In this document: positions 48,547 to 58,004 of the stretch, in pieces
Layout: every line of letters begins with the position of its first letter
Numbering within the stretch: position 1 is the first letter of the stretch
DNA from: Kitasatospora humi
GTDB taxonomy: Bacteria > Actinomycetota > Actinomycetes > Streptomycetales > Streptomycetaceae
Assembly (NCBI RefSeq): GCF_020907985.1
Contig: NZ_JAJJPA010000028.1
Span: 1 to 64,000 of the forward strand
Length of the DNA: 64,000 nt
Direction of reading: 5' to 3'
Program-made: the position numbers and the translations under genes
The notes under the pieces: model-generated
What the model saw: the letters and a program-made list of their open reading frames with translations, nothing else
Databases searched by the model: none
Told to the model about the DNA's origin: nothing

Positions 48547-50423
48547 GCCGTAACCTCCGGGGCCGGGTCGGCAAGCTCCGCCGCGCCGCGGTTTGAGCTC
48601 GTCGCACGGCACACCTGCCGTGTGCGGTCTTGTGCCGCGAGCCCTGGCGGGCGGTCGGGCGCGTGGCCCACACCGGACCCGTCTGGAGGGCCCGTAGAAG
48701 GCGCGACCCCGGACAGGCCGTCGGAGGCCCGGAGCGTCGTCTCCGTCACCTGCCGGTGGGCGACGCGCAGCACCCGGTCCACGCCGTCGAGCAGAGCGGG
48801 GCGGTGCGCCACCACGATCACGGTCCGGTCCGCCATCAGCTGGCCCGTAGCGCTGAGGAAGGCGGCCTCGGAAAGATGGTCGAGTCCCGCCGTGGGCTCG
48901 TCGAGCAGCAGCACGGGCGAGGAGCGCAGGCAGGCCCGGGCCAGGGCGATGCGCTGCCGCTGACCGGCCGACACGCCGTGCCCGCGCTCGCCGAGGACGG
49001 TGTCGAATCCGTGTGGCAGCGCGTCGATGAACTCCTCGGCGCCGGCCGTCGCCGCAGCGCGACGCACCTGCTCCGGGGTGGCGCCCGGGAGTCCGAGCCG
49101 GATGTTGTCCGCTACCGAGGTAGCGAAGAGGTGGGGGCGCTGCGGCACCCAGGTGAGATTGCGGCGCCACACGGCGAGGTCCAGCTCGGCCAGGTCCCTG
49201 CCGTCGACCAGGATCCGGCCCTGATCGGGCCGCAGGAAGCCCAGCAGCAGAGCCAGCACAGTGCTCTTGCCGCCGCCGCTGGGGCCCACGAGGGCCACTC
49301 GCTCGCCCGCCCGGACACGGAAGGAGACATCGCGCAGGACGGTGTCCTCGCTCCCGGGGTAGCGCACCTCGACTGCGTCGAACTCGATGCCGCCGGAGCT
49401 GCCCGGCCGCAGCAGGGGTACGGTACGTGCAGGCAGGACCCGACGGGGCGGCGGTGTCGGGATGGGCCGGGCGAGGAAGTCCGACACTTGTTGAGCAGCC
49501 GCCAGACCCTCGGCGCTGGCGTGGAACTGGCTGCCGAGGACACGAAAGGGGAAGTAGGCGTCCGGGGCCAGGAGCAGCAGCAGCAGGGCCTCACGCAGCG
49601 TCATGCCGCCGTCCAGCAGCCGTAGCCCGACCGGGACGGCGACCAGGGCGACGGACAAGGAGGCGACCAGTTCCAGGACCAGCGCGGAGAGGAAAGCGAT
49701 CCGCAGGGTTCGCATCGTCGCGTCGCGGTGGGCGTCGGCGATGCCGCGGACAGTCTCCGCCTGCGCCCTGGCCCGGCCGAAGGCGCGCAGCGTCGGCATG
49801 CCTTGGACCACATCGAGGAAGTGGCCGCCGAGCCGCCGGAGCAGGGCCCACTGCCGCTCGGTCGCGTCCTTGGTGCTCAGGCCCACCAGAATGCCGAAGA
49901 CGGGGATGAGCGGCAGGGTGAGCGCCACGATGAGGGCGGACTCCCCGTCCAGCAGGCAGAGCCGGGCGAGCACGGCGAGTGGCACGCAGGCGGTGACCGC
50001 CGCCTGCGGGAGATAGCCGCTGACGTAGCCGTCGAGCGCGTCGAGGCCCCGGCCCAGCAGTGTGGTCAGTTCGCCGCGCCGCTCCTGGCCGAGCCAGGCC
50101 GGGCCGAGGCGTTGGCTGTGCTCCAGCAACGCGGTCCGGAGCGTGGCCTTGGCCCGCGCCGCCGCGCGGGCGGCGAGCCGGGCCATGGCCCAGGTGACCG
50201 CGGCCCGTGCGGCGACAGCGCCGGCCAGCACGGCGAGCGGGGCGAACAGGGCGCCCATGGCGAGCCGTTCCACCGGTGCCAGGCACAGGGCCGCAGCCAG
50301 GGCCTCGGCCTGCGCCAGCACCAACAGTGCCTGGAGCAGGCCGCCGACCCCGAGCCCCGCGGCGAAGCAGTGCCCGCCGGCTGCCTCTGCGACCAGCCGG
50401 CGCCCGGAGTTCTCGGCCCTCAC
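48543..50423 (-). CDS. cydD: CydD, thiol reductant ABC exporter subunit
   Basis: The 626-aa product has a transmembrane domain including LIVALTLPLIPVFGILVGLS, then Walker A LVGPSGGGKSTVLALL. The signature is GVSAGQRQRIALARA, with Ala where the usual LSGGQ has Gly, and Walker B is PVLLLDEPTAGLD. GTG 50423 is supported by GGGGTG 5 bases upstream; the frame continues upstream but overlaps cydB. It is located 40 bp after cydB and coupled to cydC. Confidence 0.87.
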   Translation of the reverse strand: MRAENSGRRLVAEAAGGHCFAAGLGVGGLLQALLVLAQAEALAAALCLAPVERLAMGALFAPLAVLAGAVAARAAVTWAMARLAARAAARAKATLRTALLEHSQRLGPAWLGQERRGELTTLLGRGLDALDGYVSGYLPQAAVTACVPLAVLARLCLLDGESALIVALTLPLIPVFGILVGLSTKDATERQWALLRRLGGHFLDVVQGMPTLRAFGRARAQAETVRGIADAHRDATMRTLRIAFLSALVLELVASLSVALVAVPVGLRLLDGGMTLREALLLLLLAPDAYFPFRVLGSQFHASAEGLAAAQQVSDFLARPIPTPPPRRVLPARTVPLLRPGSSGGIEFDAVEVRYPGSEDTVLRDVSFRVRAGERVALVGPSGGGKSTVLALLLGFLRPDQGRILVDGRDLAELDLAVWRRNLTWVPQRPHLFATSVADNIRLGLPGATPEQVRRAAATAGAEEFIDALPHGFDTVLGERGHGVSAGQRQRIALARACLRSSPVLLLDEPTAGLDHLSEAAFLSATGQLMADRTVIVVAHRPALLDGVDRVLRVAHRQVTETTLRASDGLSGVAPSTGPPDGSGVGHAPDRPPGLAAQDRTRQVCRATSSNRGAAELADPAPEVTA

Positions 50424-50463
50424 CGGGCACCCCGATCGCGGGCCCAGCGAGGCGGCCCCCCGC

Positions 50464-51408
50464 TCACCAGTACGCCGGTCGGTCAACGGGCGCACGGAAC
50501 GCGGTCCACAACCACCCCTGGTAGGCCAGGATGATCGGCACCATAGGCAGCGCGGCCCAGTTGAGCAGGTGCAGCGTGGTCGCGTCGGTCGCGCCGGCGC
50601 GCATCTGGCCGGCCAGTACCGCACCGACCAGCAGGACCGGCAGCAGCGCCGCCACCGAGGTGAGGGCGAAGGCCGCCCCCGCCCGACGGCCGAGCAGCGC
50701 GCCGGCCGTGCCCGCGGCGACGAGCAGAACCACGCCGAGCACTAGCTCGAGCGCCGGATGCGGCGCCGCCAACCGCACGCTGTCAGTGGCGATCCCGGTG
50801 CCGACCGCAAGTGCTGCCAGCGGCAGCGCCAGCACGCACACCCGGTGGCCGCTGACGACAGCGGTCCTGGCGAGCCCGGGCCGCTTGACGCGCAGCGCGA
50901 GAAAGGCAGCCGCGTGCGCCGCGAAGAGCGCGGGCAAGGTCACACCGCAGAGCAGCGCAAACGAGTTTAGCAAGTCGCCACGGCCGCTCGGCACACCTTG
51001 GAGCAGGTTGCCGACAATGAGGCCCCAGGCGATCGCGAGACCGGTGCTGCCGACCGTGAACACCCGGTCCCAGCGCGAGCGCCAGGCGAACGACTGGCGG
51101 CGGCTGCGCAGATGCAGGGCCATGTCGCGCATGGCGATGAAGAGCAGAACGGCGACTATGAGCGGGTAGAGCCGACTGAGCACCAGCCCCTCGAAGCGGG
51201 GGAACACGCCGATGAGCACACCCGCCGCGCCCACCAGCCAGACCTCGTTGCCGAGGAAGAACGGGCCGAGCGAGGCAAGGGCGGTCCTGCGCTCACGGTC
51301 GTCCCGGCCCAGCAGCGGGAGCAGGATGCCAATTCCGAAGGCGTAGCCCTCACCGACGAAGTAGCCTCCCAGCAGGAGCGCCAACACGGCGAACCAGATG
51401 TCTTGCAC
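50464..51408 (-). CDS. cydB: Cytochrome bd oxidase subunit II
   Basis: The 314-aa product is a multi-pass membrane protein starting MQDIWFAVLALLLGGYFVGE, with LGRDDRERRTALASLGPFFL and GNEVWLV. These are typical of CydB. It forms the terminal quinol oxidase with CydA, giving high-affinity oxygen reduction. GTG 51408 follows GAGGAG by 7 bases. The gap to cydA is only 10 bp. Confidence 0.92.
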   Translation of the reverse strand: MQDIWFAVLALLLGGYFVGEGYAFGIGILLPLLGRDDRERRTALASLGPFFLGNEVWLVGAAGVLIGVFPRFEGLVLSRLYPLIVAVLLFIAMRDMALHLRSRRQSFAWRSRWDRVFTVGSTGLAIAWGLIVGNLLQGVPSGRGDLLNSFALLCGVTLPALFAAHAAAFLALRVKRPGLARTAVVSGHRVCVLALPLAALAVGTGIATDSVRLAAPHPALELVLGVVLLVAAGTAGALLGRRAGAAFALTSVAALLPVLLVGAVLAGQMRAGATDATTLHLLNWAALPMVPIILAYQGWLWTAFRAPVDRPAYW

Positions 51409-51418
51409 GATGGGCTCC

Positions 51419-52681
51419 TCAGAAGGCGATGACGGGCTCGGGGGTCGCGTCGGACTCGGTCGCGCCGAGGTCGGCGCGGTCCGGACCGCGGCGGGAGTAG
51501 CGGGCGATGATCGTGTAGTCGACGGTCGCGAGCGTCAGGAAGAGGAGCACGAAGCCGATCAGGGAGGCGGTCACCCATCCCGCCGAGATGTGCGAGGACG
51601 CCTGATCGGTCCGGAGCAGGCCGTAGACGGCCCAGGGCTGGCGCCCGATCTCGCGGAAGAGCCAGCCAGCGATGTTCGCGATGAAGGGCAGGGGCACCGT
51701 CCAGGTCAGTACCCGCTGGATTCTGCTGCTGCGGAAGAGGCGGCCGCGCCGCAGCATGAACAGCGAGGTCACCACCACCAGGGTGACCAGCACCCAGATG
51801 TACATCATCGTGTCGCCGCTGTTCTCCACTGCGGCGGTAGGCGGGATGTAGTGGCCGGGGCCGTAGGTGTGCACCATCTCGGCCTGGGTCTGCGCGATCT
51901 GGGCGGGGTCGTTGTTGAAGGCTGCGTCCTTGCTGGGCTGGTCGTAGCGGATCAGGATGAACTGCACGACGCCCAGGCCGATCGAGGGAAGCAGGCCGAT
52001 CCCGGCCGTGATCACTCCGATCCGCAGCGAGCGCCGGAAGAAGTCCGCCTCGGCGGTCTTCTTCCGGCGTAGGTGGTAGCCGCTGATGCCTGCCAGGAAG
52101 ACCCCCGCGGTGATCAGTGCGCCTGCGGCGATATGGCCGAAGGCGACGAGCGTGAACGGGTTCGTGAGCAACTTCGCGAAGTCGGTGACATGCGCCTCGC
52201 CGCCGCGCATGACGTATCCGACCGGGTGGTGCAGCCAGCCGTTGGCGACCATGATCCAGTAGGCGGACAGGAAGGCGGTCAGGGTGACCAGCCACATCAG
52301 CGTGAGGTGCACCTTCCTGGGCAAACGGTCCCAGCCGAAGATCCACATGCCGAGGAAGGTCGACTCGGCGAAGAAGGCGACCAGCGTCTCCATCGCGAGC
52401 GGTGCCCCGAAGACGTTGCCGGCGGTGTGGCCCAGGCCGTTCCAGTTCAGGCCGAACTGGAACTCCATCACGATGCCCGTGACGATGCCCATGGCGTAGT
52501 TGACGATGTAGATCTGCCCCCAGAACTTGGTCATCCGCGCGTACGTCTCGTCACCGGTCCGCACATAGCGGGTCTCCATGACGGCGAGCAGCAGGGCCAG
52601 TCCCAGGGTCAGGGTGACGAACAGGAAGTGGAAGCTGGTCGTCAGCGCGAACTGCAATCGGGCGAGGAGGAGGGGGTCCAT
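51419..52681 (-). CDS. cydA: Cytochrome bd oxidase subunit I
   Basis: The 420-aa product starts MDPLLLARLQFALTTSFHFL, with the axial heme ligand His18. The ubiquinol-binding GRQPWAVYGLLRT region and a conserved WLHHPVGY follow. The Q-loop is short, as in most actinobacterial CydA. Two starts are possible: ATG 52681 (preferred) and ATG 52723. A TGACAC-N6-GTGTCA palindrome overlaps the preferred start. It is the first gene of cydABDC. Confidence 0.93.
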   Translation of the reverse strand: MDPLLLARLQFALTTSFHFLFVTLTLGLALLLAVMETRYVRTGDETYARMTKFWGQIYIVNYAMGIVTGIVMEFQFGLNWNGLGHTAGNVFGAPLAMETLVAFFAESTFLGMWIFGWDRLPRKVHLTLMWLVTLTAFLSAYWIMVANGWLHHPVGYVMRGGEAHVTDFAKLLTNPFTLVAFGHIAAGALITAGVFLAGISGYHLRRKKTAEADFFRRSLRIGVITAGIGLLPSIGLGVVQFILIRYDQPSKDAAFNNDPAQIAQTQAEMVHTYGPGHYIPPTAAVENSGDTMMYIWVLVTLVVVTSLFMLRRGRLFRSSRIQRVLTWTVPLPFIANIAGWLFREIGRQPWAVYGLLRTDQASSHISAGWVTASLIGFVLLFLTLATVDYTIIARYSRRGPDRADLGATESDATPEPVIAF

Positions 52682-52698
52682 GACACAGGATCGTGTCA
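52681..52698. promoter_or_regulatory. Palindrome over cydA start
   Basis: TGACAC at 52681-52686 and GTGTCA at 52693-52698 are separated by 6 bases, overlapping the cydA ATG. It does not match the Rex consensus TGTGAAC-N4-GTTCACA. An operator role is possible but unproven. Confidence 0.3.
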
Positions 52699-52812
52699 GT
52701 GTGCGATCGACTCGCGCGTCCATCCGAGGCGGTCACTTCGGCTACTGCTCCACGATGCAGTGCGGGCGCCGCAGTACATCCCAGGGTGTCCGTCGTACTC
52801 CTGGGGAGGTAC

Positions 52813-53505
52813 TCAGCCGGCCACCGGGCGTCCGGGCTGGACCAGCCCCGACTCGTACGCCAGAACCACGAGTTGGGCGCGGTCCCGGGATCCGGTTTTG
52901 GCCAGCAGCCGGCTCACGTGCGTCTTGGCGGTGAGCGGGCTGAGTACCAGGCGTTCGGCAATCTCGTCGTTGGACAGGCCACCTGCGACCAGCGCCAGCA
53001 CCTCCCGCTCCCGCTTGGTCAGCATCTCCAGCTCGGTGACGCGGCGACCCGGCCGGCCCGGGTGCTCGTGGACGTAAGCGGCGATCAGCCGCCGCGTCAC
53101 CGCCGGCGAGAGCAGCGCGTCGCCGCGGACCACGGAGCGCACCCCGTGGAGCAGGTCGGCGGTCTCCGCGTCCTTGAGTAGGAAACCGCTGGCGCCGACG
53201 CGGAGCGCATCGTAGACGTACTCGTCCGCGTCGAAGGTGGTCAGGATGACGACGCGGACGTTCCGCGACTCCTCCTTGCCGGTGATCACACGGGTTGCCT
53301 CGATGCCGTCCATGACGGGCATCCGGATGTCCATCAGCACCAGGTCCGGTACGAGATCGGCGGCCAGGCGCACTGCGGCGACGCCGGTCTCCGCCTCGCC
53401 GACGATGCGGATGTCCGGCTCCGCCTCCAGCAGTGCACGGAAGCCGGCCCGGATCAGCGACTGGTCGTCCGCCAGCACGACCCGGATGACCTGTTCGTTC
53501 GTCAC
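52813..53505 (-). CDS. Two-component response regulator, NarL/LuxR type
   Basis: The 230-aa product has an N-terminal receiver domain (VIRVVLADDQSLIRAGFRAL) with phosphoacceptor Asp59 in DLVLMDIRMPVMDG. The C-terminal LuxR-type HTH (LTKREREVLALVAGGLSNDE) follows, with SPLTAKTHVSRLLAKTG. GTG 53505 overlaps the kinase stop by 4 bases, and GGAGGG precedes it. It is next to cydA on the same strand, 130 bp apart, so it may control cytochrome bd; direct evidence is lacking. Confidence 0.9.
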   Translation of the reverse strand: MTNEQVIRVVLADDQSLIRAGFRALLEAEPDIRIVGEAETGVAAVRLAADLVPDLVLMDIRMPVMDGIEATRVITGKEESRNVRVVILTTFDADEYVYDALRVGASGFLLKDAETADLLHGVRSVVRGDALLSPAVTRRLIAAYVHEHPGRPGRRVTELEMLTKREREVLALVAGGLSNDEIAERLVLSPLTAKTHVSRLLAKTGSRDRAQLVVLAYESGLVQPGRPVAG

Positions 53506-54737
53506 TCGCCCTCCCTGGACGGCGCCAACGGCAACCGCGCACTCACCTGGTACCGCCCGTCCGGTTGCGGGCCGGCCGTGCATTGCCCGCCGACAGCCAG
53601 CGCGCGCTCCCGCATGCCGATGAGTCCGCTGCCGCTGCCCTCACTCGGCCACCCGCGCCCGTCGGCGCCGACGGGCGCCACCACGTTCGCGACGCGGATC
53701 GCGACCTCCTCGTCGCCGTAGCCCAGACGGATCTCGGCCTGCCCGCGGCCGCCATGTCTCAGCACGTTGGTCAATGCCTCCTGCAGGATCCGGTAGGCAG
53801 CCACGTCGACGTCCGGGGCGAGCGTCCGGGTCTCACCCTCCTGGACCACCTCGACCCTCAGACCGGCCGTGCTGACCGTCTCCACCAGTTCGTCGAGGCG
53901 GGCGAGGCCCGGTGGTGGCGTGCGCGGTGCCTTCTCGTCTGCGTCGCGCAGAGCGCCCACGGTGGTGCGCAGCTCGCGCAAGGTCTCCTTGCTGGTGTCC
54001 TTGATGATGTCCAGCGCCGCAGCCACCTGTTCCTGGTTGTCCGCGAGAAGACGCGAGGCGACCCGGGCATGGATGTTGATCAGCGAGATGTTGTGGGCGA
54101 TCACGTCGTGCAGGTCGCGGGCGATCCGAAGACGTTCTGCGTCCACCCGGCGGCGTGCCTCCTCATCCCGGGTCCGTTCGACCTCCTGGGCCCACATGCG
54201 TACCTCGGCCAGCCGCGCGCGCAGCGAACGAGCGGCCCCGCCGAGGATCAGGGACGCGCCGAAGAACATGACCTCGCCCAGTAGCGGGTGGGACGTTGGA
54301 TAGCCCTTAGCCGCTGACATCGCGGAGAGCACTCCGATGACTCCGACCCACGCGGCAAGGCCCAGGGCGCCCTGGCCGGTCTCGGCGAGGGTGAACAGCG
54401 CTACTCCGGTCGGGAGCGGTACGGGCCCCTGCGGGTAGCGCAGGGCCAGGTAGGTGATCAGGCTCAGGGCGGTGACAATGCAGACCGTCCGGGGCGTGTG
54501 CCGCCGGAACGCCACGGCGACCACGCCGACTACGAGCAGCCCGTAACCGGCCGCGTCCAGCGGACGTACCCCGTCCTGGTGCGCGACCAGAGCCTGCCAC
54601 GGCAGTACCACTGCCGCTGTGGCGAGCGCCGCCGGCACATCGGCCCGCCACGGCCCGCCCGGAAATCCGTGCCCGGGTCCACGGTCCGAGGACTGCGACG
54701 TCGGCCCGATCCTCGCCGACGTCGAAGTCCGTGTCAT
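53502..54737 (-). CDS. Two-component histidine kinase
   Basis: The 411-aa product has about five transmembrane segments in the first 175 residues. A HisKA_3 dimerisation domain has phosphoacceptor His210 in RIARDLHDVIAHN. A HATPase domain follows, with EALTNVLRHGGRG and GSGLIGMRERA. It is a NarL-type kinase partner of the overlapping response regulator. ATG 54737 lacks a ribosome-binding site, and a TACTGT element lies 6 bases upstream. The stimulus is unknown. Confidence 0.9.
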   Translation of the reverse strand: MTRTSTSARIGPTSQSSDRGPGHGFPGGPWRADVPAALATAAVVLPWQALVAHQDGVRPLDAAGYGLLVVGVVAVAFRRHTPRTVCIVTALSLITYLALRYPQGPVPLPTGVALFTLAETGQGALGLAAWVGVIGVLSAMSAAKGYPTSHPLLGEVMFFGASLILGGAARSLRARLAEVRMWAQEVERTRDEEARRRVDAERLRIARDLHDVIAHNISLINIHARVASRLLADNQEQVAAALDIIKDTSKETLRELRTTVGALRDADEKAPRTPPPGLARLDELVETVSTAGLRVEVVQEGETRTLAPDVDVAAYRILQEALTNVLRHGGRGQAEIRLGYGDEEVAIRVANVVAPVGADGRGWPSEGSGSGLIGMRERALAVGGQCTAGPQPDGRYQVSARLPLAPSREGE

Positions 54738-54893
54738 GGTCGAACAGTACTCAACTTGAACTCCGGCTGTCCGCAGCTTCGATGATCATGTCGGCCTCGG
54801 CGCCTGCGTTCCGCATAATTCGGGGGCTCTGGAGTTCCTGCCGGGTTGAAGGTGCAGGTCAGCTGGGTGGGGGCTGGCGACGCGGTCAGATTT

Positions 54894-56777
54894 GCCTAGA
54901 GACGCGATTTTGCGGATTCGCCTGCGCTGAACTGGAGTTAGTCCGTAGGGCCTGGAGTCGTGTACGTGAAAACGACGAAACGGGAGAACAAGTCCGGCAC
55001 GGTCCGGTACCTGCACCTGACCCACAACGAGTGGGACCCGGTGAAGGGCCGAGCGGTTCCGAAGGTCCTGTTCACGTTCGGCCGCGAGGACGACCTCGAC
55101 CGGGACGCGGTGAAGCGCCTGGTCGCGTCTCTATCGAGGCTGCTGGAACCGGGTGAGGCGCTGGCATCGACGGCAGCGGGTGACCTGGAGTTCGTCTCGT
55201 CGGTCCCGTTCGGCGGCACCTACGTCCTCGATCATCTCTGGCGGCGGCTGAGGATCGACAGGATCGTCGGGCAGGTCGGGCAGCCCAAACGGGGCCGGCG
55301 CCGGGACATGTCGGTGACCGAGCGGGTGCTGTTCTCCCTGGTCGCGAACCGGGCCCTGGCGCCGTCGTCGAAGCTGGCCGCCGCGGACTGGGTCACGCAC
55401 GACGTGCACATCGAGGGCCTGCCGGCCACCGACGACGACGCCTGCTACCGGGCGATGGACTGGCTCCACGAGGTGACCGACGACCTGGAGAAGCGGGTGT
55501 TCGACGAGGTCGCGAACCTCCTCGACCTCGAAGTCGACCTGCTGTTCTTCGACACCACCAGCACCTACTTCGAGCTGGAGGAGGCCGACGAACCCGCCGC
55601 CCGCGACGACAGGGGCCGCCTCCTGACGCACGACCACCCACCCGCCGAAGAGGACGGCGAGCCCTCCGATCAGGCCGGGTTCCGCACCTTCGGCAGGTCG
55701 AAGGACTCCCGTGACGACCTGCCGCAGATCGTGATCGGGATGGCCGTCACGAGGGACGGGATCCCGGTCCGCGTCTGGTCCTGGCCCGGCAACACCGGTG
55801 ACCAGAAGCTGATCCGGCAGGTCAAGGACGACATGCGGGACTGGACCCTGAGCAAGATCGTGTGGGTCACCGACCGGGGATTCTCCAGCGAACGCAACCG
55901 CCGTTACCTCCGCCGGGGCGACCACGCCTACATCGTCGGCGAGAAACTCCGCTCCGGCAGCCCGGAGGTGAAGGCCGCCTTGTCCCGCCAGGGCCGCTAC
56001 AGCGAGATCGCCGGGAACATGCGGGTCAAGGAGGTGCGGATCTCCGACACCGAACGGTTCGTGATCTGCCACAACCCCGAAGCCGCCACCCGTGACCAGC
56101 ACATACGCGAACAGCTCGTCTCCCAGCTCACGACCCTGATCGAAGGCACCGACAAGCTCAGCGACTTCAAGCGCGGCGAGCTCCGCGGCAAGATCGCCGA
56201 CAAGCCCGGCCTCAACCGCTACCTCCGCACCACCCCGGCCGGCAAGCTCCGCATCGACACCGCGAAGATCAAGACCGAGGAGAACCTCGACGGCAAATAC
56301 CTGCTGCGATGCTCCGACTCACAGCTGTCGGCCGAGGACGTCGCCCTCGGCTACAAGCAACTCCTTGAAGTCGAGCGGGGCTGGCGGGACATGAAGCAGA
56401 TCATCGACCTGCGGCCCGTCTATCACCGGCTCCAAGAACGCACACGCGCTCACGTCGTCCTCTGCTGGCTCGCCCTGCTGCTGATCCGCATCATCGAGAC
56501 CACCACCGACGAGACCTGGACGACCGTCCGCCGCGAGCTCGACCGGCTCCACCTCGGCACGTTCACCGGCCCTACCGGCCTGTTCCGACAGGTCACCACC
56601 CTCACCAAGCCCCAGACCGACCTCCTGGCCAAGCTCGGCATCCCCGCGCCGAAGCAGGTCATCGCCCTCGAACCCGCACCCCGGTGACCAGCACGAACAC
56701 CAGCGCCTAGAGAAACGGCTCTCAGGCGCCCTCACCCATGTCCGCCCAGGTCAGACCCCAGATTCGTGACTCTAGGC
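54894..56777 (+). mobile_element. IS1634-type insertion sequence, about 1.88 kb
   Basis: The left end GCCTAGAG... at 54894 and the complement of the right end at 56777 match 8 of 8 bases and then about 60 percent over the next 20. This supports terminal inverted repeats. The single transposase lies within. No matching target duplication was seen beside the ends. Confidence 0.6.
54960..56687 (+). CDS. IS1634-family transposase
   Basis: The 575-aa DDE transposase is full length for the family. Catalytic residues are visible in LFFDTTSTYFELEE (Asp), KIVWVTDRGFSS (Asp) and YKQLLEVERGWRDMK (Glu). The start is GTG 54960 or GTG 54966; the latter has better spacing from GGAG. The element looks intact. 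Confidence 0.9.
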   Translation: MYVKTTKRENKSGTVRYLHLTHNEWDPVKGRAVPKVLFTFGREDDLDRDAVKRLVASLSRLLEPGEALASTAAGDLEFVSSVPFGGTYVLDHLWRRLRIDRIVGQVGQPKRGRRRDMSVTERVLFSLVANRALAPSSKLAAADWVTHDVHIEGLPATDDDACYRAMDWLHEVTDDLEKRVFDEVANLLDLEVDLLFFDTTSTYFELEEADEPAARDDRGRLLTHDHPPAEEDGEPSDQAGFRTFGRSKDSRDDLPQIVIGMAVTRDGIPVRVWSWPGNTGDQKLIRQVKDDMRDWTLSKIVWVTDRGFSSERNRRYLRRGDHAYIVGEKLRSGSPEVKAALSRQGRYSEIAGNMRVKEVRISDTERFVICHNPEAATRDQHIREQLVSQLTTLIEGTDKLSDFKRGELRGKIADKPGLNRYLRTTPAGKLRIDTAKIKTEENLDGKYLLRCSDSQLSAEDVALGYKQLLEVERGWRDMKQIIDLRPVYHRLQERTRAHVVLCWLALLLIRIIETTTDETWTTVRRELDRLHLGTFTGPTGLFRQVTTLTKPQTDLLAKLGIPAPKQVIALEPAPR

Positions 56778-56784
56778 CGCTGAA

Positions 56785-57879
56785 TTACGCGGAACGCAGG
56801 ACAGCGAGGTTCCGCCAGGTCGCCATCGCGCGGGGTGCGTTGCCAGTGCGCAGTTGGGAGGCGTCCTCGGCGAAGGTGGTGTCGCGGACGTGGTGCAGGG
56901 CCTCGATCTTCCAGTGGTCCCGGATCAGCTGTGCGAGCTGGCCGGGGGTGGCTTGCTCGGCGGTCAGGCTGGTCACCGCGTAGATGGTCGTGATGCCGGT
57001 CTTGCCGGTCTTGCGGTTGGTGCGGCGGCGCTTGATCTGGACGGCCTGACGGGCACCGGGGAAGAGCAGGTTGTTCACGGTCGCGACCTTGATCCGGCGG
57101 ATCTCAGCGCGGCCGTGTCCGGTGCCCCGGGTACGACCCTGGAGCGGGATGTCCTTCCAGGGAAGGGACTTCAGCTGCTTGCGTAGCTTCTTCTGGTTGC
57201 CCTTGACGATCGCGATGTAGTGAGCCCGGCGACCGAGGAGGTAACCGGCGTGCTCGCGCTGGGTGTGCAGCGCGTCGCTGGTGACGACCATCCCGGCGAG
57301 GTCTGCGACGTGGTCCAGCAACGGCTGGAAGCGGCCGGTCTCACCGGTCTTCTCTCCCACGTCGAGCTGGGCCAGGACGAGCCCGGCGGTGTGCTCCACC
57401 GCGGCGAGCAGGTGGATCTTCCGGCCCCGGGCCTTCGCTGCACCGCGCAGGCTCTTGCCGTCCACTGACAGCCCGCGCAGCCCTGAGCCCGCGGGCCGAC
57501 GGTCGGCGAGCCAACTGCCCACCTCCCGGTCCAGAGCGTCGCCGTCGATGCGCGCGAGCAGCCGGCGGACCGTCGCCTCAGAGGGGACCAGCCGCCTGGG
57601 CAGCACTGGATCAGGGCGCACGCCGAGTCGCTCCAGCACGTGAGGCGGCGCGTCCGCGATCCACTCACCGACCGCCAGCAGCGAGGTCGCCCCGGCCAGC
57701 ACCGCACACGCGGTCAGCGCGAGCACGACCGCAAGCGCATGCCGAACCCCGCGCGGATCGAGCGGGTCCGGCACCTGGGCCAGCTCCAGCAGACCGGGCA
57801 CCTCGCTGGGGCCGACGTCGGGCTGCTCGCGAAGCTGGTCAAGGGCGGGCGGGATCGGGGATGATGCGTCGGTAGGCAC
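56785..57879 (-). CDS. ISAs1-family transposase, C-terminally short
   Basis: The 364-aa product has the ISAs1 features [13 protein letters not shown] (Asp), [13 protein letters not shown] (Asp) and [13 protein letters not shown] (Glu). The usual C-terminal tail of about 20-30 residues is missing: after NLAVLRSA a TAA stop at 56785 ends it. The end of the IS1634-type element lies just beyond, so the tail was probably removed by that insertion or rearrangement. Activity is unlikely but not excluded. Confidence 0.82.
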   Translation of the reverse strand: MPTDASSPIPPALDQLREQPDVGPSEVPGLLELAQVPDPLDPRGVRHALAVVLALTACAVLAGATSLLAVGEWIADAPPHVLERLGVRPDPVLPRRLVPSEATVRRLLARIDGDALDREVGSWLADRRPAGSGLRGLSVDGKSLRGAAKARGRKIHLLAAVEHTAGLVLAQLDVGEKTGETGRFQPLLDHVADLAGMVVTSDALHTQREHAGYLLGRRAHYIAIVKGNQKKLRKQLKSLPWKDIPLQGRTRGTGHGRAEIRRIKVATVNNLLFPGARQAVQIKRRRTNRKTGKTGITTIYAVTSLTAEQATPGQLAQLIRDHWKIEALHHVRDTTFAEDASQLRTGNAPRAMATWRNLAVLRSA

Positions 57880-58004
57880 GGTCTTCCAGGCAGGTCATGG
57901 GGCGTAGAGAACTCCATGATCTTGGAAACCGTGCCTGCCGACGCGTCCGTTCCGAGTGGAAGCCGCCCGTCCCCGCACCCTGTCCTTCGGAAGTCACCCG
58001 GACG

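Larger units (their letters stand above)
54803..56800. repeat. 19-bp inverted repeat pair around the IS1634-type element
   Basis: cctgcgttccgcataattc at 54803-54821 and gaattacgcggaacgcagg at 56782-56800 are complementary at 18 of 19 positions. The right copy overlaps the 3' end of the ISAs1-type transposase; the left copy is on the far side of the IS1634-type element, 72 bp outside its left end. It may mark a second pair of ends or a leftover ISAs1-type end. Confidence 0.55.

Noticed and set aside
52681-52812. Rex operator upstream of cydA
   Set aside because: No TGTGAAC-N4-GTTCACA-like site is present; only an unrelated palindrome.
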